From Scleromitrula shiraiana (lineage: Eukaryota > Ascomycota > Leotiomycetes > Helotiales > Sclerotiniaceae), in the NCBI GenBank assembly GCA_028455995.1, contig JABELC010000014.1:744001-808000 (forward strand): a stretch of DNA of 64,000 nt, written 5' to 3'. Position 1 is the stretch's first letter, and every line of letters starts with the position of its first letter. The notes below the pieces were generated by a model. The model saw only the letters and a list, made by a program, of their open reading frames with translations, searched no databases and had not been told where the DNA came from. Shown one piece after another: positions 9,695 through 22,176 of the stretch. The translations under genes and the position numbers were made by a program.

Positions 9695-11677
9695 TTTGGA
9701 GATTTGGGTTTTAAATAAGATGTTGTTGCCTTGTTGCTATCTATAAAAGCGATGTGATGATGGGCCGAACAACGAAATAGATGATGGGCAAGCGAGGGGT
9801 ATTTATCTTCGTCTCAACATCCTCTCAAAACTTCATCGACGTTGAAAATCTATCAGCTATTTATCAGCTGATCTAGTTGAATACCTGCCAAGTGACTGCC
9901 AAGTATATTTACGAGAGTCCCTTACATTCCCCCGAAGGTTGACATAGCACTAGAATCTTGGCAACCGTAATAGAAAGTACTTATTCGTACGCTGTCATAT
10001 CATATGCACCCCGCATAAGATCAGTACAATCAAGATTCGGGATAGTGATGACAATGGATCCGGTAACAATGAGGATGATTTTCTTAATGAAGTATACATT
10101 TGAGCTGTGTGTGACACATAGGTATGTCACAACAGCTCAGTCAGACGGGATGACTTTGGTTATCACTTCGAAGAGTGCATTTAATTAGATTTTGAGTGAG
10201 CGGTTTTCATATGGAAAACTGACATAAGAAACTATGGCAAGAACTCAAATCCATCTAGCGGGGTAGTTCTTCAACGCATTGACCAAGGGACGAAAGTATG
10301 AAGCAGATTGAAGAAATAACTGGAATTAGTTTCTGCAATGTATTCCAATGGCTTCAAAAGTGTCTAGAACAATGTGTCATAGAAAGTATCTGATCAACCC
10401 CTTGCGCAGCTGTTGCATAATGAAAATCCACGTCCTCAACTGACAAGCGACTGGTAGGAATTCTTAGCTACCTGGCAAAGACTGCACTGGCAGATAGGAG
10501 CGAAAAGAGAACAGTTTCCATCCAAGAATTGATCTACCCCTTACCCCACATAAGACATCGCCTACTTGATCTGAAGTAGATTGCCATGTAACATCTATCG
10601 AAATAAGTATCATATGACTCAAAGTCATGTGATATTCATCTAATAAAAGATTTGATTAAAGACTGGACCTGCAAGCTTTCCACATCTAGTTCTGCGACTT
10701 GACTGCAAACTCGCACAAGATGGACTCCGCGGTTCACTTGAACTGAAAGGTCGCACAAATTGTGTTTATCCGACCACAATTCACGCTACTGCTCTGTCAC
10801 ATTCAAATTTAATTCAAGTCTGGCGAAAACTTCACCGACCAGCTTTGCCATGCAAACGGTCAATTGTCCAAGTCTGATTTAACAATTTGTATGGAGAGAA
10901 GACGTGATATTCATTTGGAATAGTGCCAGAAAAATGATGAAGCCTAGTACAATGGAGAGACACAGAAATAGTTTCTGATGATCGCCAGAGGAAGGTAGTA
11001 TCTTATCTTTGATGCCATTGCACATTTGCATTCAATCCTTGCAAGTTCAGTAATAAATTTCGACGTGTTGTTACTAGTAAAGTCTTTTGAAAAGCTAGAC
11101 TAGAACCTACATCACCATGAAAAGTATCCTGAACAGTCACATATTGACTTGGGCTGCCATATTCGAGCGCCAGCAAACATCAAGTGTTGTTTGAGAAACA
11201 TATGATAATTACGAGCAGTTCAGATGTTGACTTTATATACAACCCCAACATCCAAAAAGATAACCCGGGATTAAACTACGCCACCCCACATCAATGTTAT
11301 TCCCGACTCATGAAGATCTGCAGTCTTTGGGCTATCCTAGAGGAAAATGGGCTCATAATTTATTAATACCGAGCGCCCATAGCGCCATGCTGTTCGCGCT
11401 TCAATCCTTATAACTTGGAGATCCGAAAAACTTCAATTTCTCATTTTCATGCCATACCACATAAAGCACAAGTCGACACTCGTGAAGATTTTAATGTCTG
11501 TCGGTTATCAGGTACTTATACGTAGTTCGCAATTGTTTGAAGCATTTTGAAAAATATCAAAAGGCCAGGTCCAATGAGTGGGGCCCGGCATCGGACTTCC
11601 GAAGATATGATAACGAGGTGCATATGAAACTACAAATTTATTTCTATCTCTAATCACTATAATTTTCACGAATAACG
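9695..11677. other. Gene-poor intergenic region
   Basis: About 2 kb with only short, non-ATG or unspliceable frames. I see no signal peptide, domain motif, tRNA or repeat structure beyond a short inverted repeat around 10612-10626 (ATGACT/AGTCAT). Confidence 0.5.
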
Positions 11678-13219
11678 ATGAAAGAGGAAGACCCTACCTC
11701 ATCGGTAGAAACTCCACGGCCGGATCCTCCGCCTCCATATAGCATCTTTGCTTCCCGTCAAAAAACCGTGATCATCACGCTTGCCTCTATCGGAGCTGCG
11801 TTCTCCGGACTCGCAGGCAACATCTATTTCCCCGCCATCCCAATCATCTCTGTGTCCTTGAATTCCACACCGGAGCTCATCAATCTTACTGTCACCTCGT
11901 ATATGATACTTCAAGGACTTTCTCCAACAATTTGGGGGGCACTATCTGATGTCCATGGCCGCAAAATAACTTATCTATGCACATTCACTGTTTTCATCGG
12001 TGCTTGCATTGGTCTTGCGGAGACTAAATCATTCGCACAACTGGTTGTGTTGAGATGCTTGCAAAGTGCGGGGAGTGCGAGTACGATTGCAGTGGGTGCA
12101 GGTGTTATGGGTGATATTACCACGAGGGAGGAACGAGGTGGGTATATGGGTTACTTTCAAGCTGGTAACTTAGTCCCAGTTGCAGTTGCTCCTGTGCTTG
12201 GAGGCCTATTTGCGGAGACCGTGGGATGGCGAGCCATATTTCGGTTTCTAGCTGCGTTCGGAGGAGGATATTTGGTTGTGGAAACGCTAGTGATGCCTGA
12301 AACCCTAAGAAGTAAGTATATTTGAACCTTTTGAACAGTTTCCTGGTAAACATCGAAGCAAAAACTAACCAAGATTGAAGGCGTTGTTGGCAATGGATCG
12401 TTACCTACCAAGGGAATTCAAAATTCCGTATTGAAGTATGTTCACCGTCGTCGACACCCAGAGTTATATGCTTCTTCGGTACCACAAGATCCACTTGCAC
12501 AACCACCAAAACCCAAGTCTGTGGACTTTCTCGGTCCAGTCAAGATCCTTATCTCCCAAGAATCTATACTGATAGTTATTTTCCTCTCACTTTACTATAC
12601 TGTTTGGCAAATGATCATCACCTGTATGTCTACTCTTTTCAGCGAAACATACAACCTTACCGAGATCCAAATCGGCCTGACATTCCTTGGAAACGGCTTC
12701 GGATCAATGATAGGCACACTCACTACGGGTAAACTCCTTGATTATTATTACGCCCGCGCAAAGGCATCATATTCCGGCCCACCTGAAGAGTTTCCTCTTG
12801 AGCACGCTCGGTTTCGCCTTCTTTACATATTTTCATTCCTTCAAATCGCGTCAGTGATAACTTTTGGTTGGACGTTAGACAAAGGTGTACATATGTCTGT
12901 CCCAATCATTTGTACATTTTCTTTAGGCTGGGCGGTTATTAGTATATACAGTGTAGTTGCAACATATATGGTGGATGTATGGACAAGTCAGAGTGCGAGT
13001 GGAACGGCAGCGTTGAACTTGGCAAGGTGTTTGATGGGTTCCGGTGGAACAGCAGCAGTGTTGCCGATTGTGAGGGCGGTGGGTGTGGGGTGGGCTTTCA
13101 CGATTTGCACTGGCGTTTTGGTGTTAGCTTTGGGGCTGGTCGTTGTGCAAATGAAGTGTGGTGGGAAGTGGAGGAGGAAGAGAGAGAAAAAACTCAAGGA
13201 AAGTGTTACTGATATGTGA
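11678..13219 (+). CDS. MFS multidrug:H+ antiporter, DHA1 (QDR/TPO-like)
   Basis: Two exons, 11678-12311 and 12381-13219, with a 69-nt intron (GTAAGT donor, CTAAC branch). The product is 490 residues with about 12 hydrophobic segments in two sixes. The first half has 'SGLAGNIYFPAIP' in TM1 and the MFS motif A 'GALSDVHGRK' in the loop after TM2. The 'LRCLQSAGSASTIAVGAG' segment (TM4) and 'PVLGGLFAETVGWRAIF' (TM5, motif C region) are typical of the 12-TM drug:H+ antiporter group. The splice joins 'PETLRS' to 'VVGNGSLPTKGIQ', the standard central loop of Qdr-like fungal transporters, which supports the intron. The cytoplasmic tail is basic. It probably exports toxic or xenobiotic compounds at the plasma membrane; the substrate cannot be read from sequence. 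Confidence 0.88.
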
Positions 13220-14698
13220 TTGAGACATTCATACTGGCAATGATCTATGAGAACAGGCATTACTAGTCTTTTAATTAACCGGTATATATGGTCTACTTTT
13301 GGGAAACGATAATGTTCAGGCTGACATCAAACGAGTTGTGACGACATCCGATGTGAACAGCCAACACTTGTTAAATACCGATAAATTGTCAAAACTTTCG
13401 AAGGCTTCGTCAACGAAACCAATGTCTGAAATTGGTCAAAACTTGAATTCCAAATGTTCTATAAATAGAAGCTGAATTGAATGATATTTGCTGAATTATA
13501 AAAATACATGTCCCACTAGTATAATCCGGACGCTGTAATTGTAGGGCCGTTTGTAGCCATGCGGGCCATGGAACTAGGATTGCGATGAGTAAGCATATTT
13601 CTGTTGTTCTTGTGTTTTTTTTGCAATCAACCACATCTTAACTTTCAATTGCTCAAGCAATTTTTCCATCTACTCTTCGCTGAGCTCCATGAGTGAAGAG
13701 ATTTCTGCAAGCTGTGTTCTCTTCTTGAGTTATATTCTTCTAAATTCTCTAGGTGCAAGTTGGCGTCTCCCGTCCTATTGATCTCTTCGAGTCCATCGCC
13801 ACTTAACAAACGATTTACTCAAGTAGTTCATCACGGAGAAAAGCCATTGAAACAAGGCTGAGACAGTCTTGTTGCCGGAATACCATTGTCATTTATAATT
13901 CGCAATTTCCTTCTGTTACGAAGCATTTAAACACGCCATCAATTCATACTTCCCAACACCCGAGTTTACACCACCCCTCAAATTCTGCATCTCACACTGG
14001 ATTGGTGTATATATTATTCCATTTTATATCAAGTTGATAGCGATGCTCAATTAACCTCAGACGCATTCTTCCTTATATAGAAGCTGGAATGCAATGCTTA
14101 CGCTGCTTTACTCCGGCCACCGCATGATTGGTTTGGTTATATGCATACCCGCCGATCTACCAAGTTACATAAATAGAAGCCTCCTTTGTATATGGTATAT
14201 GGTAGATAAAGCTAGTCGCCACATTTATCAGTGATACAGTAAGATCTCTATATACACGAGATCCGCGGATGTATACACAACAATTGCATCTAGGTATCTG
14301 CAGCCCAGGTTTACGCGAAACATAATCTAGCTGAAACCAATGAGGTTAAACTATTTATCAAAATCGGGCATGGTTTCAGGAAGAAATTGTGTGGAATTAT
14401 CAGAGAGTGGTTCTCCGGTACGATGGGCTGTAGATCTACTTATAAGTTTATCTCACACGGTAAAGATTATTGTTCCACAACATTAGTGGTTCTCCGATAT
14501 TCTAAGCACGAGTCTTGTGTGGGGAAGCTGAAGATGGGGGCTGCAATATAGCCGTCGTTTCCTATTTATACTCATTCAAACTGCTCTTTCAGTTTGTGTG
14601 CAGGTAACGAAATGGGTTCATGCTGTCGGTCGATGGTAATCGTTTGATGATTAAAGGTTCAACAGACACGACAAGGTCGAGTCGTATTATCCACAAAC
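13220..14698. other. Intergenic region, nothing recognised
   Basis: About 1.5 kb between the MFS and rhodopsin-domain genes. It has no coding frame with codon structure or family motif. It probably contains the 3' end of the MFS transcript and the promoter of the gene at 14699. Confidence 0.5.
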
Positions 14699-16138
14699 AT
14701 GCCTGAACCTAACCTCAATTCCTCTATTTCGCCTCTGGATAATCGAGGACCTCTCATATTACAGTTTATGTGGATCCTCGCCGCTATCGCGATTATTGTT
14801 GTTGCGGCAAGGCTCTACGTACGACATACTCGTTTGCATCGAGTCAAGATAGAGGATTGGCTTGTGCTTGCCAGTTTGGTATGTTTAGGTTCAATATTGC
14901 TTCGTGTCAGAGACTGATAAATATTAAGGTATGTGCCATCGTTTGTTCATCGTTGAATACAGTGGCAATCTTGAGAGGCCTTGGTCGACATAAACAATTC
15001 CTCGATCCGCTTCAAATAGCCGAAGCTACAAAGTGGAGTTATCTAGCACAGCCTATTGGGATCCTTGCAGCTGCTTTGGGTCGTCTTTCTGCTGCACATC
15101 TGTTGTTATCTATTCTATCTCTTCAACAAAGAGGCCAACGGATATTCTTGTATGGCATTGGCTACTCTCATGTCTTGATTACTATCGGTATGGTCGTATA
15201 TATTTATGCTCAATGCCATCCCATCAATGCATATTGGAACCACGCACTTGGTAAATGCATTGACCCTCGGGGGCGACGATACTTTGGCTACTTTTTGGGC
15301 TGTAAGTCATACTCTTAGCGGAGTGCATTCAATCATATTTACAGGAAGCTATAGCCTATTGTTCATTTGTTGACCTGGCCCTCGCATTGTTCCCCATATC
15401 GATATTTTGGAACCTGCAACTCAGGCTGGCGTTGAAGGTATCCCTATGTGTTATCATGGGTTTGGGTGTTGTGTATGTATGACAGTTCTACATCTTCTGG
15501 GTTCTTGCCCTAACATTCTTACAGTGCAATGATAGCCTCGGTCGTGAAGACCGTACAGCTCAGTACGCTCTCTCGCACCAAAGATTTCCCATGTAAGTCT
15601 AACAAAAGGATTTCCTACTTCGTAGTAATGCACACTAACACCAACTTAGACGATACTTCCTACCTCCTGGTATGGTATGCGTAAGTCTGGAGTATTCACT
15701 ACAACTCGTTTCCAACAATACTGATTGAAAAATATTAGACTCGAAATGTATCTGGTCATAATAGCAGCTTCTATCCCGACACTCAAGCCTCTAGCACTCA
15801 TCAAATCCAAATTTACCTTCTCGCGAAGCACCGAGAGTGGATTTTCATGGCGTCGTTTATTTAAATCTAAGAGCAGCACCAACCCAAGTCACACAGATGA
15901 TGAACACAGATTATCGAACAAGGTTTACAGTCCTGTAACCATTGAACCACGCTGTGTCATATATGCGGCTATGCCTCCCTGCAAAAGTAATAACATGTTG
16001 AGTGGTAAGGCGCCGGAGAATGGATTTGAAATGGAGGGTGTTCACAAATCCACAGAATTTACCGTGTCATATGCATACAAGTCTCCTACAAGCGAACATC
16101 CGCAGTTGCAAGAGCGAAGGGAATTTGAGATTGTATGA
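14699..16138 (+). CDS. Rhodopsin-domain (Pth11-like) integral membrane protein
   Basis: Six exons: 14699-14878, 14929-15301, 15349-15472, 15525-15592, 15650-15680 and 15739-16138, joining in frame to 391 residues. All introns are about 46-60 nt with GT...AG ends. The spliced protein has seven hydrophobic segments: 'LQFMWILAAIAIIVVAARLY' (TM1), then 'VKIEDWLVLASL' (the conserved 'DDW/EDW' start of TM2), and a TM5-TM7 part including 'FVDLALALFPISIFWNLQL' and 'LCVIMGLGVV'. This order is that of the fungal rhodopsin-domain/DUF3468 family, which includes Pth11-like receptors lacking the CFEM domain. The C-terminal tail (about 130 residues) is hydrophilic. The acceptor of intron 2 could instead be 15354, giving a protein shorter by two residues. 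Ligand unknown. Its stop is only 76 bp from the stop of the convergent oxidoreductase gene. Confidence 0.8.
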
Positions 16139-16214
16139 GTGGAATGATGTTAATTTCCCAACATATTATGACTCGCGGCGACTATAGTACATTATGCTTT
16201 TCAAATTCATACAT

Positions 16215-17306
16215 TCATATTGTTACAACCAATTTCTCTCCGCTAACACCCTTGAGCATGAGCTCTAGTCCTTCTTGTATCGTTTCGATACCATCCCCAA
16301 CTTTGCGAACGGGGAGTGGTAATTTGTATTTATCTTCTTCTAGTAGTTTTTGTAACGCTAGCATGACGTTTTGACTTCCTTGCAATTCAGGCAAAGACAT
16401 GCTGGTGAACATAGTGATCTCCACACCGGCAGGAACGTCGATCACTCCATCCCCGGTATTCACCTGTGCGTACCTTTTAGGTCCATCAGGATTGAATGTC
16501 TCGAAAATATATCTTTCCGTCCTACCAGCCCCAACAGCATCAACAATTGCGTCGACACCTCGAGATCCTGGTGTTGCTGATCTCACATCCTTGATCAATG
16601 AAGCTGAGTTTCGATCCAAAGCATTGTTTGCTCCGAGGTTTTTGATATGATGATGACTTTTTGGTGAACTGGTTGCCAAGATGGTACAAGTCGGGAGCGC
16701 AAGGCGAAGAAGTTGAATGAGAGCACTGCCAACCGAGGAGCTACCCCCCAAAATAAGAATGGAAGATGGATTAAATCCATCTGTTGGTCCATCTTTGAGG
16801 AATGGTATGCAGGTTTTCAAGCCCAACCCAAGACCTACTATACCTGTGAGGTAGGCTACTCTGATCATAGCATACGACTTAGCTCAACTGCCTTTAGAAT
16901 GGGAGGCACGAATGAATAAAACCTACCCTATCGTTGCAGCCTCCTCAAACGACCAAGATTTAGGCTTCCTAGCCACTTGCCTCTCTTGAACAACAGCAAA
17001 GTTTTGAAACGATCCTGTACGGTCACCTGCTACAAACAACGACAGAACCTCATCACCAACCACAAAGTTTTTTACATCCTCCCCAACTCTTTCCACGATA
17101 CCAGCGCCATCGAATCCTGATACAAGTGGCCATTTGGCTCTTCTGTGACCGTGATATATCATTTTGCAATCGGCAGGGTTAATACCCACCGCTTTGATGC
17201 GAATCAGGACTTCCAGGGGCTCGAGATTAGTTGGTTTGGTGGCGGTGGTGATCACGAATGGGCCACCTTTGTCCTGCACAACAAATTTCTTGTTTTCTGA
17301 TGCCAT
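16215..17306 (-). CDS. Medium-chain dehydrogenase/reductase (quinone oxidoreductase/enoyl reductase type)
   Basis: Two exons, 16927-17306 and 16215-16860, separated by a 66-nt intron (GTAGGT...CAG); the product is 341 residues. Residues 1-120 form the GroES-like part: 'VLIRIKAVGINPADCKMIYH' and 'GFDGAGIVERVGEDV', with 'VGDEVLSLF'. The splice restores 'SFEEAATIGVAYLTG', the normal entry to the Rossmann half. The nucleotide-binding loop follows as 'LILGGSSSVGSALIQLLRLA', then 'DAIVDAVGAG'. The catalytic-zinc Cys/His set and the structural-zinc four-Cys loop of alcohol dehydrogenases are absent. It therefore belongs with zinc-independent NADPH quinone reductases and ToxD-like trans-enoyl reductases, a guess about substrate class only. 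I chose the ATG at 17306 because an upstream in-frame stretch reads as basic leader sequence. Confidence 0.82.
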
Positions 17307-18755
17307 GTTTGTGGATAAGGCTAAGTCATTGTCAGTATTGATGGTGACTTTCCATGAATTGGAACGTGGCCGTGAGGACTTACGATATATTGGTTTTATG
17401 TATTTCGATTCCAAGGATTCTGATGATATATATATATATATGTATGTATATTCAACGAAGGGGGGCTATTCCAAAATCAATGTTCAATAATAAGACGATA
17501 ATCGGATTTTATAATGATGAATATCATCAGTTCATCAAGTCTTATATATCTTCCAGCAAAGCAAATTGATATTGAAATCGCGGGATTAACACGGGTTTAG
17601 TCTCACGGACTTATAGATGGAGATTATCGTCGTGATGTGCTTCCTTCTTAGGTCTACTTCAAGGGATAACCTGGCGTCTTGCAGTATTCGAAGTACGCGC
17701 TTTAATTGGTCTCTTGTGACGACATCATTTACATACATGGTCAATGCAACATCAGATAAGATACAACTTTTCGAGCTAATCTATTTTCTAACGTCTGTTC
17801 ACATGCTGAATGTTAAAAAATATTTTGAACACATCCATTCAGATACGTATTTCAAATAGATATGTAAATACTTGAGAAAGTTAGTTACTTTGAGTCATTC
17901 TATACATCTTGCATATTATAGTATTCTATATGTATTTGATTGAATGTAAACTGAATGATCATTACAACTTTCAACAGCTCGTTTCCAAGGGATCATCCCA
18001 TTACATTACTATCTTTGTATAGCACTCTTATGTCTATTGCGAAGTCATCATAGTTCAAAATGTAATTTCTTTTGTGGATTAGTGAAAAGGCCCCATGGGG
18101 CGATGGATGCAAGGAGTGAAATTGCAAAATGAAAGTTCATTCACAATCAAGTCTGCTTTTTCCAGGCACGTTGTCTGGCTTTGAATATGCGCGATGATCT
18201 ACTCCAAATTATCCAAGATATAATTCACAATTAAGAATATGATGTTTCATATGCATATTAAGATGATTTTAAAAGGAAGTCATATATGTTCAAAGAGTAA
18301 TCTAAAAATTATACACACAAGGTAAATTAAGAACTTGGAATCATCTTTTTTGCCGAAGCTGATTACATATATATTAGGCAATCTTCTACATATTGAGCCT
18401 TCATCTAGAGCCTAGCAAGTGTTAGTGCAGAAAACTGTTTAGTACGATTGTGGAAAGAGCACGAATCATATTCACGTAAACTATTTTGATCGATATCTTG
18501 CTCACTTGCTGATTATCTTGAGAAGGGTTGATGTAACGTAGATGACGGGAGATGATTAGAAGTCAACGTCAGTCACAAGCTGATAAATATTACCATGAAG
18601 AGTACAAACGTTAAGTACATGTTTGATTACGAATCACAATTTGGTAAAATTCAAAAGAAACACAATTTTACTCATTTGTGTTGGAGAGTAAAGCCACGCA
18701 TTAGAGTACTACAAATCAGAACTGCCCATTTTGCGGTTCGACTGGCAAATCTAGC
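17307..18755. other. AT-rich intergenic region
   Basis: Contains a short TA microsatellite (around 17427-17445) and no coding frame I can support on either strand. Confidence 0.5.
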
Positions 18756-19260
18756 GATCTATTCAAAACTTTTCTTCCAGCCTCTAGCCTCATTCAACAG
18801 TTGAGTGCAATCCGTCAAGTCCCCATCTGAGACGATGTAGGCATGGTGACGCAAACGCAACTGAATTTTCCACACCTCTGCATAATATCTCTTTACGTAA
18901 TCGGGTTGGTCTGCTTTATTCTCCAGGCGTCCCTCTCGTTCAGCTATAACCTCGTCAGCTTCCAATCGATATTATCCAAATATCAATTAAGGTGTACTGT
19001 TTGAACAACCTGCTTCATACTCGCGTCTTGAAATGAGCCTATCTCGGTCGGATTATGTAAGAAAATGCAACAGGCATCTGTTATGATCAGTATGCTACTA
19101 ATCATTGATAAGTGGCATGTTCATAGCCTTGTATTGACTCACTGCAAAATCTCCAATTCATCAGAAGTATTGTCAAGAGCCATCATTCTAGCATTCCTCG
19201 GGAGTCTCTGCTTGTAATTCCTGAAATCTCTATTACTGTTCTCTTATGATGATTCTAATC
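18756..19260 (-). pseudogene. Decayed small hypothetical gene
   Basis: Reading right to left, coding-like pieces are separated by intron-like sequence. They are 'NYKQRLPRNARMMALDNT' with 'DELEILQ' (about 19140-19215), 'DACCIFLHNPTEIGSFQDAS' (about 19015-19075), then 'ADEVIAEREGRLENKADQP' to 'LLNEARGWKKSFE' and a stop near 18759. The pieces line up as one alpha-helical, charged protein with a plausible GTACAC...AAG intron before the last exon. The first junction does not splice in frame: CAG is followed by TGAGTC instead of GTGAGTC. Apparent stops interrupt the N-terminal side. I do not recognise the family. A real gene with an unusual splice site is possible. Confidence 0.35.
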
Positions 19261-19512
19261 GATTCCATACTGGCATGAACTTTCCCGTTCCGAAACATTT
19301 CCTGCATACTAGATGAGACATTCAACTAGGATATCGTGCTGACCAAGGACAGTCACTCCCAGCATAGGATTGGATGTATCCTCGTCACTAACTCACAACA
19401 AAACTTCAGTCGAGAAAAATCTGGAGGATTTTGACTTCAATACCGCTGATAGAGAGCCCTATAATTGGTTTCAGACTGAAAATGATTAAATCAGTTTGAA
19501 GGTATAAGTCGC

Positions 19513-20400
19513 ATGTCATCAAGATTAAATCGATACTCAAATACAGAAACAAATGGCATAGAATTCAGACCTTTGCCGCTAGAGTTAGACCAAAATACTT
19601 CCTCACCTATCGGGGGCTGGACTCTATTGCCGAGTGTTATGCCATCTATAGCTCATGATATCACTATTCCAACTACCTCAACACCTTCATCGACACTTCA
19701 AACACTATACCAGCTCAATATAGATATACACGTGTATATCAGCCATCTTCAAAAGTTTAAAACATCATCAAAGATCAAGGACAACGGCACTCATCAAGGC
19801 GAATCAATGTCTCCTGTTTTTCTTATCGATGACGCCCTACACCTTTCTAATGAATTCATGCTGGCAATATCCACACTTCTCGCTTCAACTGTCTAACCAA
19901 TTCCCCAGATACCGTCAACCACAGATATCTCGAATAATCTAAATGACGCAGCAATTCTCCTAATAGTAACCAGCCATCTCCACATTCTAATAACCTACGA
20001 AATCTTCTTCACTCGCCTCACCTCCCTTCTCGCTAATGAACTATTCATAAACTGGTCTACCCTCATACCACAAGTCCAAATCGAACATTTCCCTCTTCCA
20101 GCTACCCCATCTTCAAATCTGCCACTCCAAATCGCCATTAAGACGATGATGAGTACTTTCGCACAATTAAAAGATCGCATAGTTGAGTTTAGGAAATATA
20201 TTACCAGTAAGAAAAGTGGACTGAGAGAGGGGATGGGATTGACTTGTTCGGAGACAATATTGGAGTTGATGAGAGTAAGGGAGAGGGTTATAGAGGAGAT
20301 GGGGTTGGGTGTTGGATCTTTGGGTTTGCGGTGCGGTAACGAATTTGGGTTGATGGCTAGGTTGAGGTGGGGCTGGTGGGTATGGCAGCATGCTGACTAA
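19513..20400 (+). pseudogene. C-terminal region of a Zn2Cys6-type regulator-like protein, with in-frame stop
   Basis: One frame runs from the ATG at 19513 to the stop at 20400, interrupted only by a TAA at 19894-19896. Either side reads as one alpha-helical protein: 'STLQTLYQLNIDIHVYISHL' and 'FLIDDALHLSNEFMLAI' before the stop, and 'AAILLIVTSHLHILITYEIF' with 'PLQIAIKTMMSTFAQLKDRI' after it. This resembles the C-terminal regulatory domain found in AflR-like fungal transcription factors (family resemblance by eye). The N-terminal Zn2Cys6 cluster is absent here and I found no CxxCxxxxxxC motif just upstream. The gene is thus both truncated and stopped, or was always a DNA-binding-less relative. 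Reading frame and composition are otherwise preserved, which suggests recent loss. Confidence 0.5.
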
Positions 20401-20651
20401 GAGGTAGACATTGCACTCGAGAGGTATGTTTTGGGCTTCCAATGAAATATTATGTCGAATGAACTCGAAATAAGTTACGGGATGTGATGTAAAAATCCGA
20501 AGTTGTTACAAAGCTTTCTCAATGTGTCGGGAATAGAGTGTAAAGACACTTGTATTGATTTACGATGGAGGATTTTCTCCGCCCCTTAAGCATATACTAC
20601 ATCATCAACCGATGTAAAAGACTTTAATAGTAATCTAAGCCCTAGGAAAAC

Positions 20652-21425
20652 CTAGAAATACAATCCAGTTGGTTTCCCCTCATTATATTTCCACCACCAA
20701 GCCGTCCAACCCTGATTCGCCCAACACGGTTCCCTCATCCTCGCAATCACAGCTCTCCAATCCTTATCATTCCTAACCTCTGTAGTCAATTCCGAACAAC
20801 CCTGAACACTCGGATCTCTCAACGCAGCATCATTATCCCAAGTCACAACTAACATTCCCATTACCATACCCCGCTCATGAAGGTACCCTGCGGAATGAGC
20901 AACGCGATCGAGAAAGTTTCTGTAGGTATCGGGGTCACGATTTTCAGTGAATATGATGGTTCTTTCAATGACGCGCGATGAGGATTTGTGACGGTGGGTA
21001 AGGGATCGTGTTAGGACACCGGTGATGAGTTGTGGTTTTGGTAGATCGACAAGTCGGGGGATTTGGGGAGTGGTCTTGCGTTTTTTGCAACCTGGATATT
21101 TTGGTTCTAGCAGGTATTCCATGTAAGACTCCTTTTTGTTTTGGTTGATGGGTTTGAGGTTAGTGGTGGAGCTCGCTGCAGATTCAATGCCTGAGTAGAG
21201 AGCTTTGGTGAGTAGATCGACCATTGATTCGAGCTTGTTGTTGTTGTTGTTGTTGTTGGAAGACTCCTCCTTTATTAATTGATCAACACCTAAATTGTTT
21301 AAAGATGTTGAACCACTTCTCTTGGTAGTCGTATGTTTGTTGTGTAGAATTATTTTATTCTTGGGCTTAGGTGCTGGTGGAGGCTGAGGTGGTATGGTAT
21401 CTTCTAGTGGTGATACTGGTTTCAT
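20652..21425 (-). CDS. Hypothetical protein with Asn run
   Basis: Intronless 257-residue protein with an ATG at 21425. The first 45 residues are Pro/Lys-rich and likely disordered. A run of seven Asn at about residues 57-63 is encoded by a trinucleotide repeat near 21239-21260. The C-terminal 110 residues look folded: 'VIERTIIFTENRDPDTYRNF' followed by 'ERGMVMGMLVVTWDN' and the Trp-rich end 'WTAWWWKYNEGKPTGLYF'. No signal peptide or membrane segment is seen. I recognise no family. Confidence 0.6.
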   Translation of the reverse strand: MKPVSPLEDTIPPQPPPAPKPKNKIILHNKHTTTKRSGSTSLNNLGVDQLIKEESSNNNNNNNKLESMVDLLTKALYSGIESAASSTTNLKPINQNKKESYMEYLLEPKYPGCKKRKTTPQIPRLVDLPKPQLITGVLTRSLTHRHKSSSRVIERTIIFTENRDPDTYRNFLDRVAHSAGYLHERGMVMGMLVVTWDNDAALRDPSVQGCSELTTEVRNDKDWRAVIARMREPCWANQGWTAWWWKYNEGKPTGLYF

Positions 21426-22176
21426 CTTAAGACCTAAATGAAATATTTTGGTCAGATCTTGACCATCAGTTCTTCATTTGTCGTTCACCTTCAGATTCTC
21501 CAGAGTTTTCTCTGAAAGACAACGCTTTACCTCTAACCATAGTCATCAATATGGAGGACTGGGCATGTCTAAAATGTTGTTATTATTGTTGTTCTTTTCC
21601 AGTTACGACTATCCAAATTGGGACGAGATATTGATAAATCTCCTTCCTTAATTACTCAATTAAGGATAGACAACCTTAAATATGAGCTGAAATGTTCTTT
21701 CCATTTTGTTATTTCATAATTGGAAGATAGATACATATGCTCTGATGCATGCAAGAGCCATGGGCAGAAAGACGCAAAATTAAAACTGGAAGGCACATAT
21801 CTGAAACTCAACTATCTATTATATCAAGATCTGATGCTCCCCCAAAATTTTCCAACACGTTTTGAAAGTCATATTTTTGATCTGGTTCAAATATTCAACA
21901 CCAGCAGTTTTTCAAGTGTTTTGCATGTATTATCCATTGAAATAGTACCAGACCATTCACCTAAACATTCTCTTGCTCGTCAACTTAAGTCATCACACTC
22001 TTTCTACCATACTTTCATTCTTTTTACGGCAAGATATACAATAACTTCCACATTGATTCAGGTGAAATCTCTACTCATACAAACGGTACCAAATATCTTA
22101 CTTCCTATCAATGTTTCCACATCGTTAATTGAATTTAGATCGTTCTGGATATCGAATCCCATCTACTAACAGCATA

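Noticed and set aside
19891..19908. 18-nt GT...AG intron that would remove the in-frame TAA
   Set aside because: Far below the minimum intron length seen in this window (about 46 nt), with no room for a branch site.
21720..22169. 149-residue plus-strand ORF
   Set aside because: Starts at TTG, has no domain pattern, and ends just before the better-supported ATG at 22177; likely UTR.
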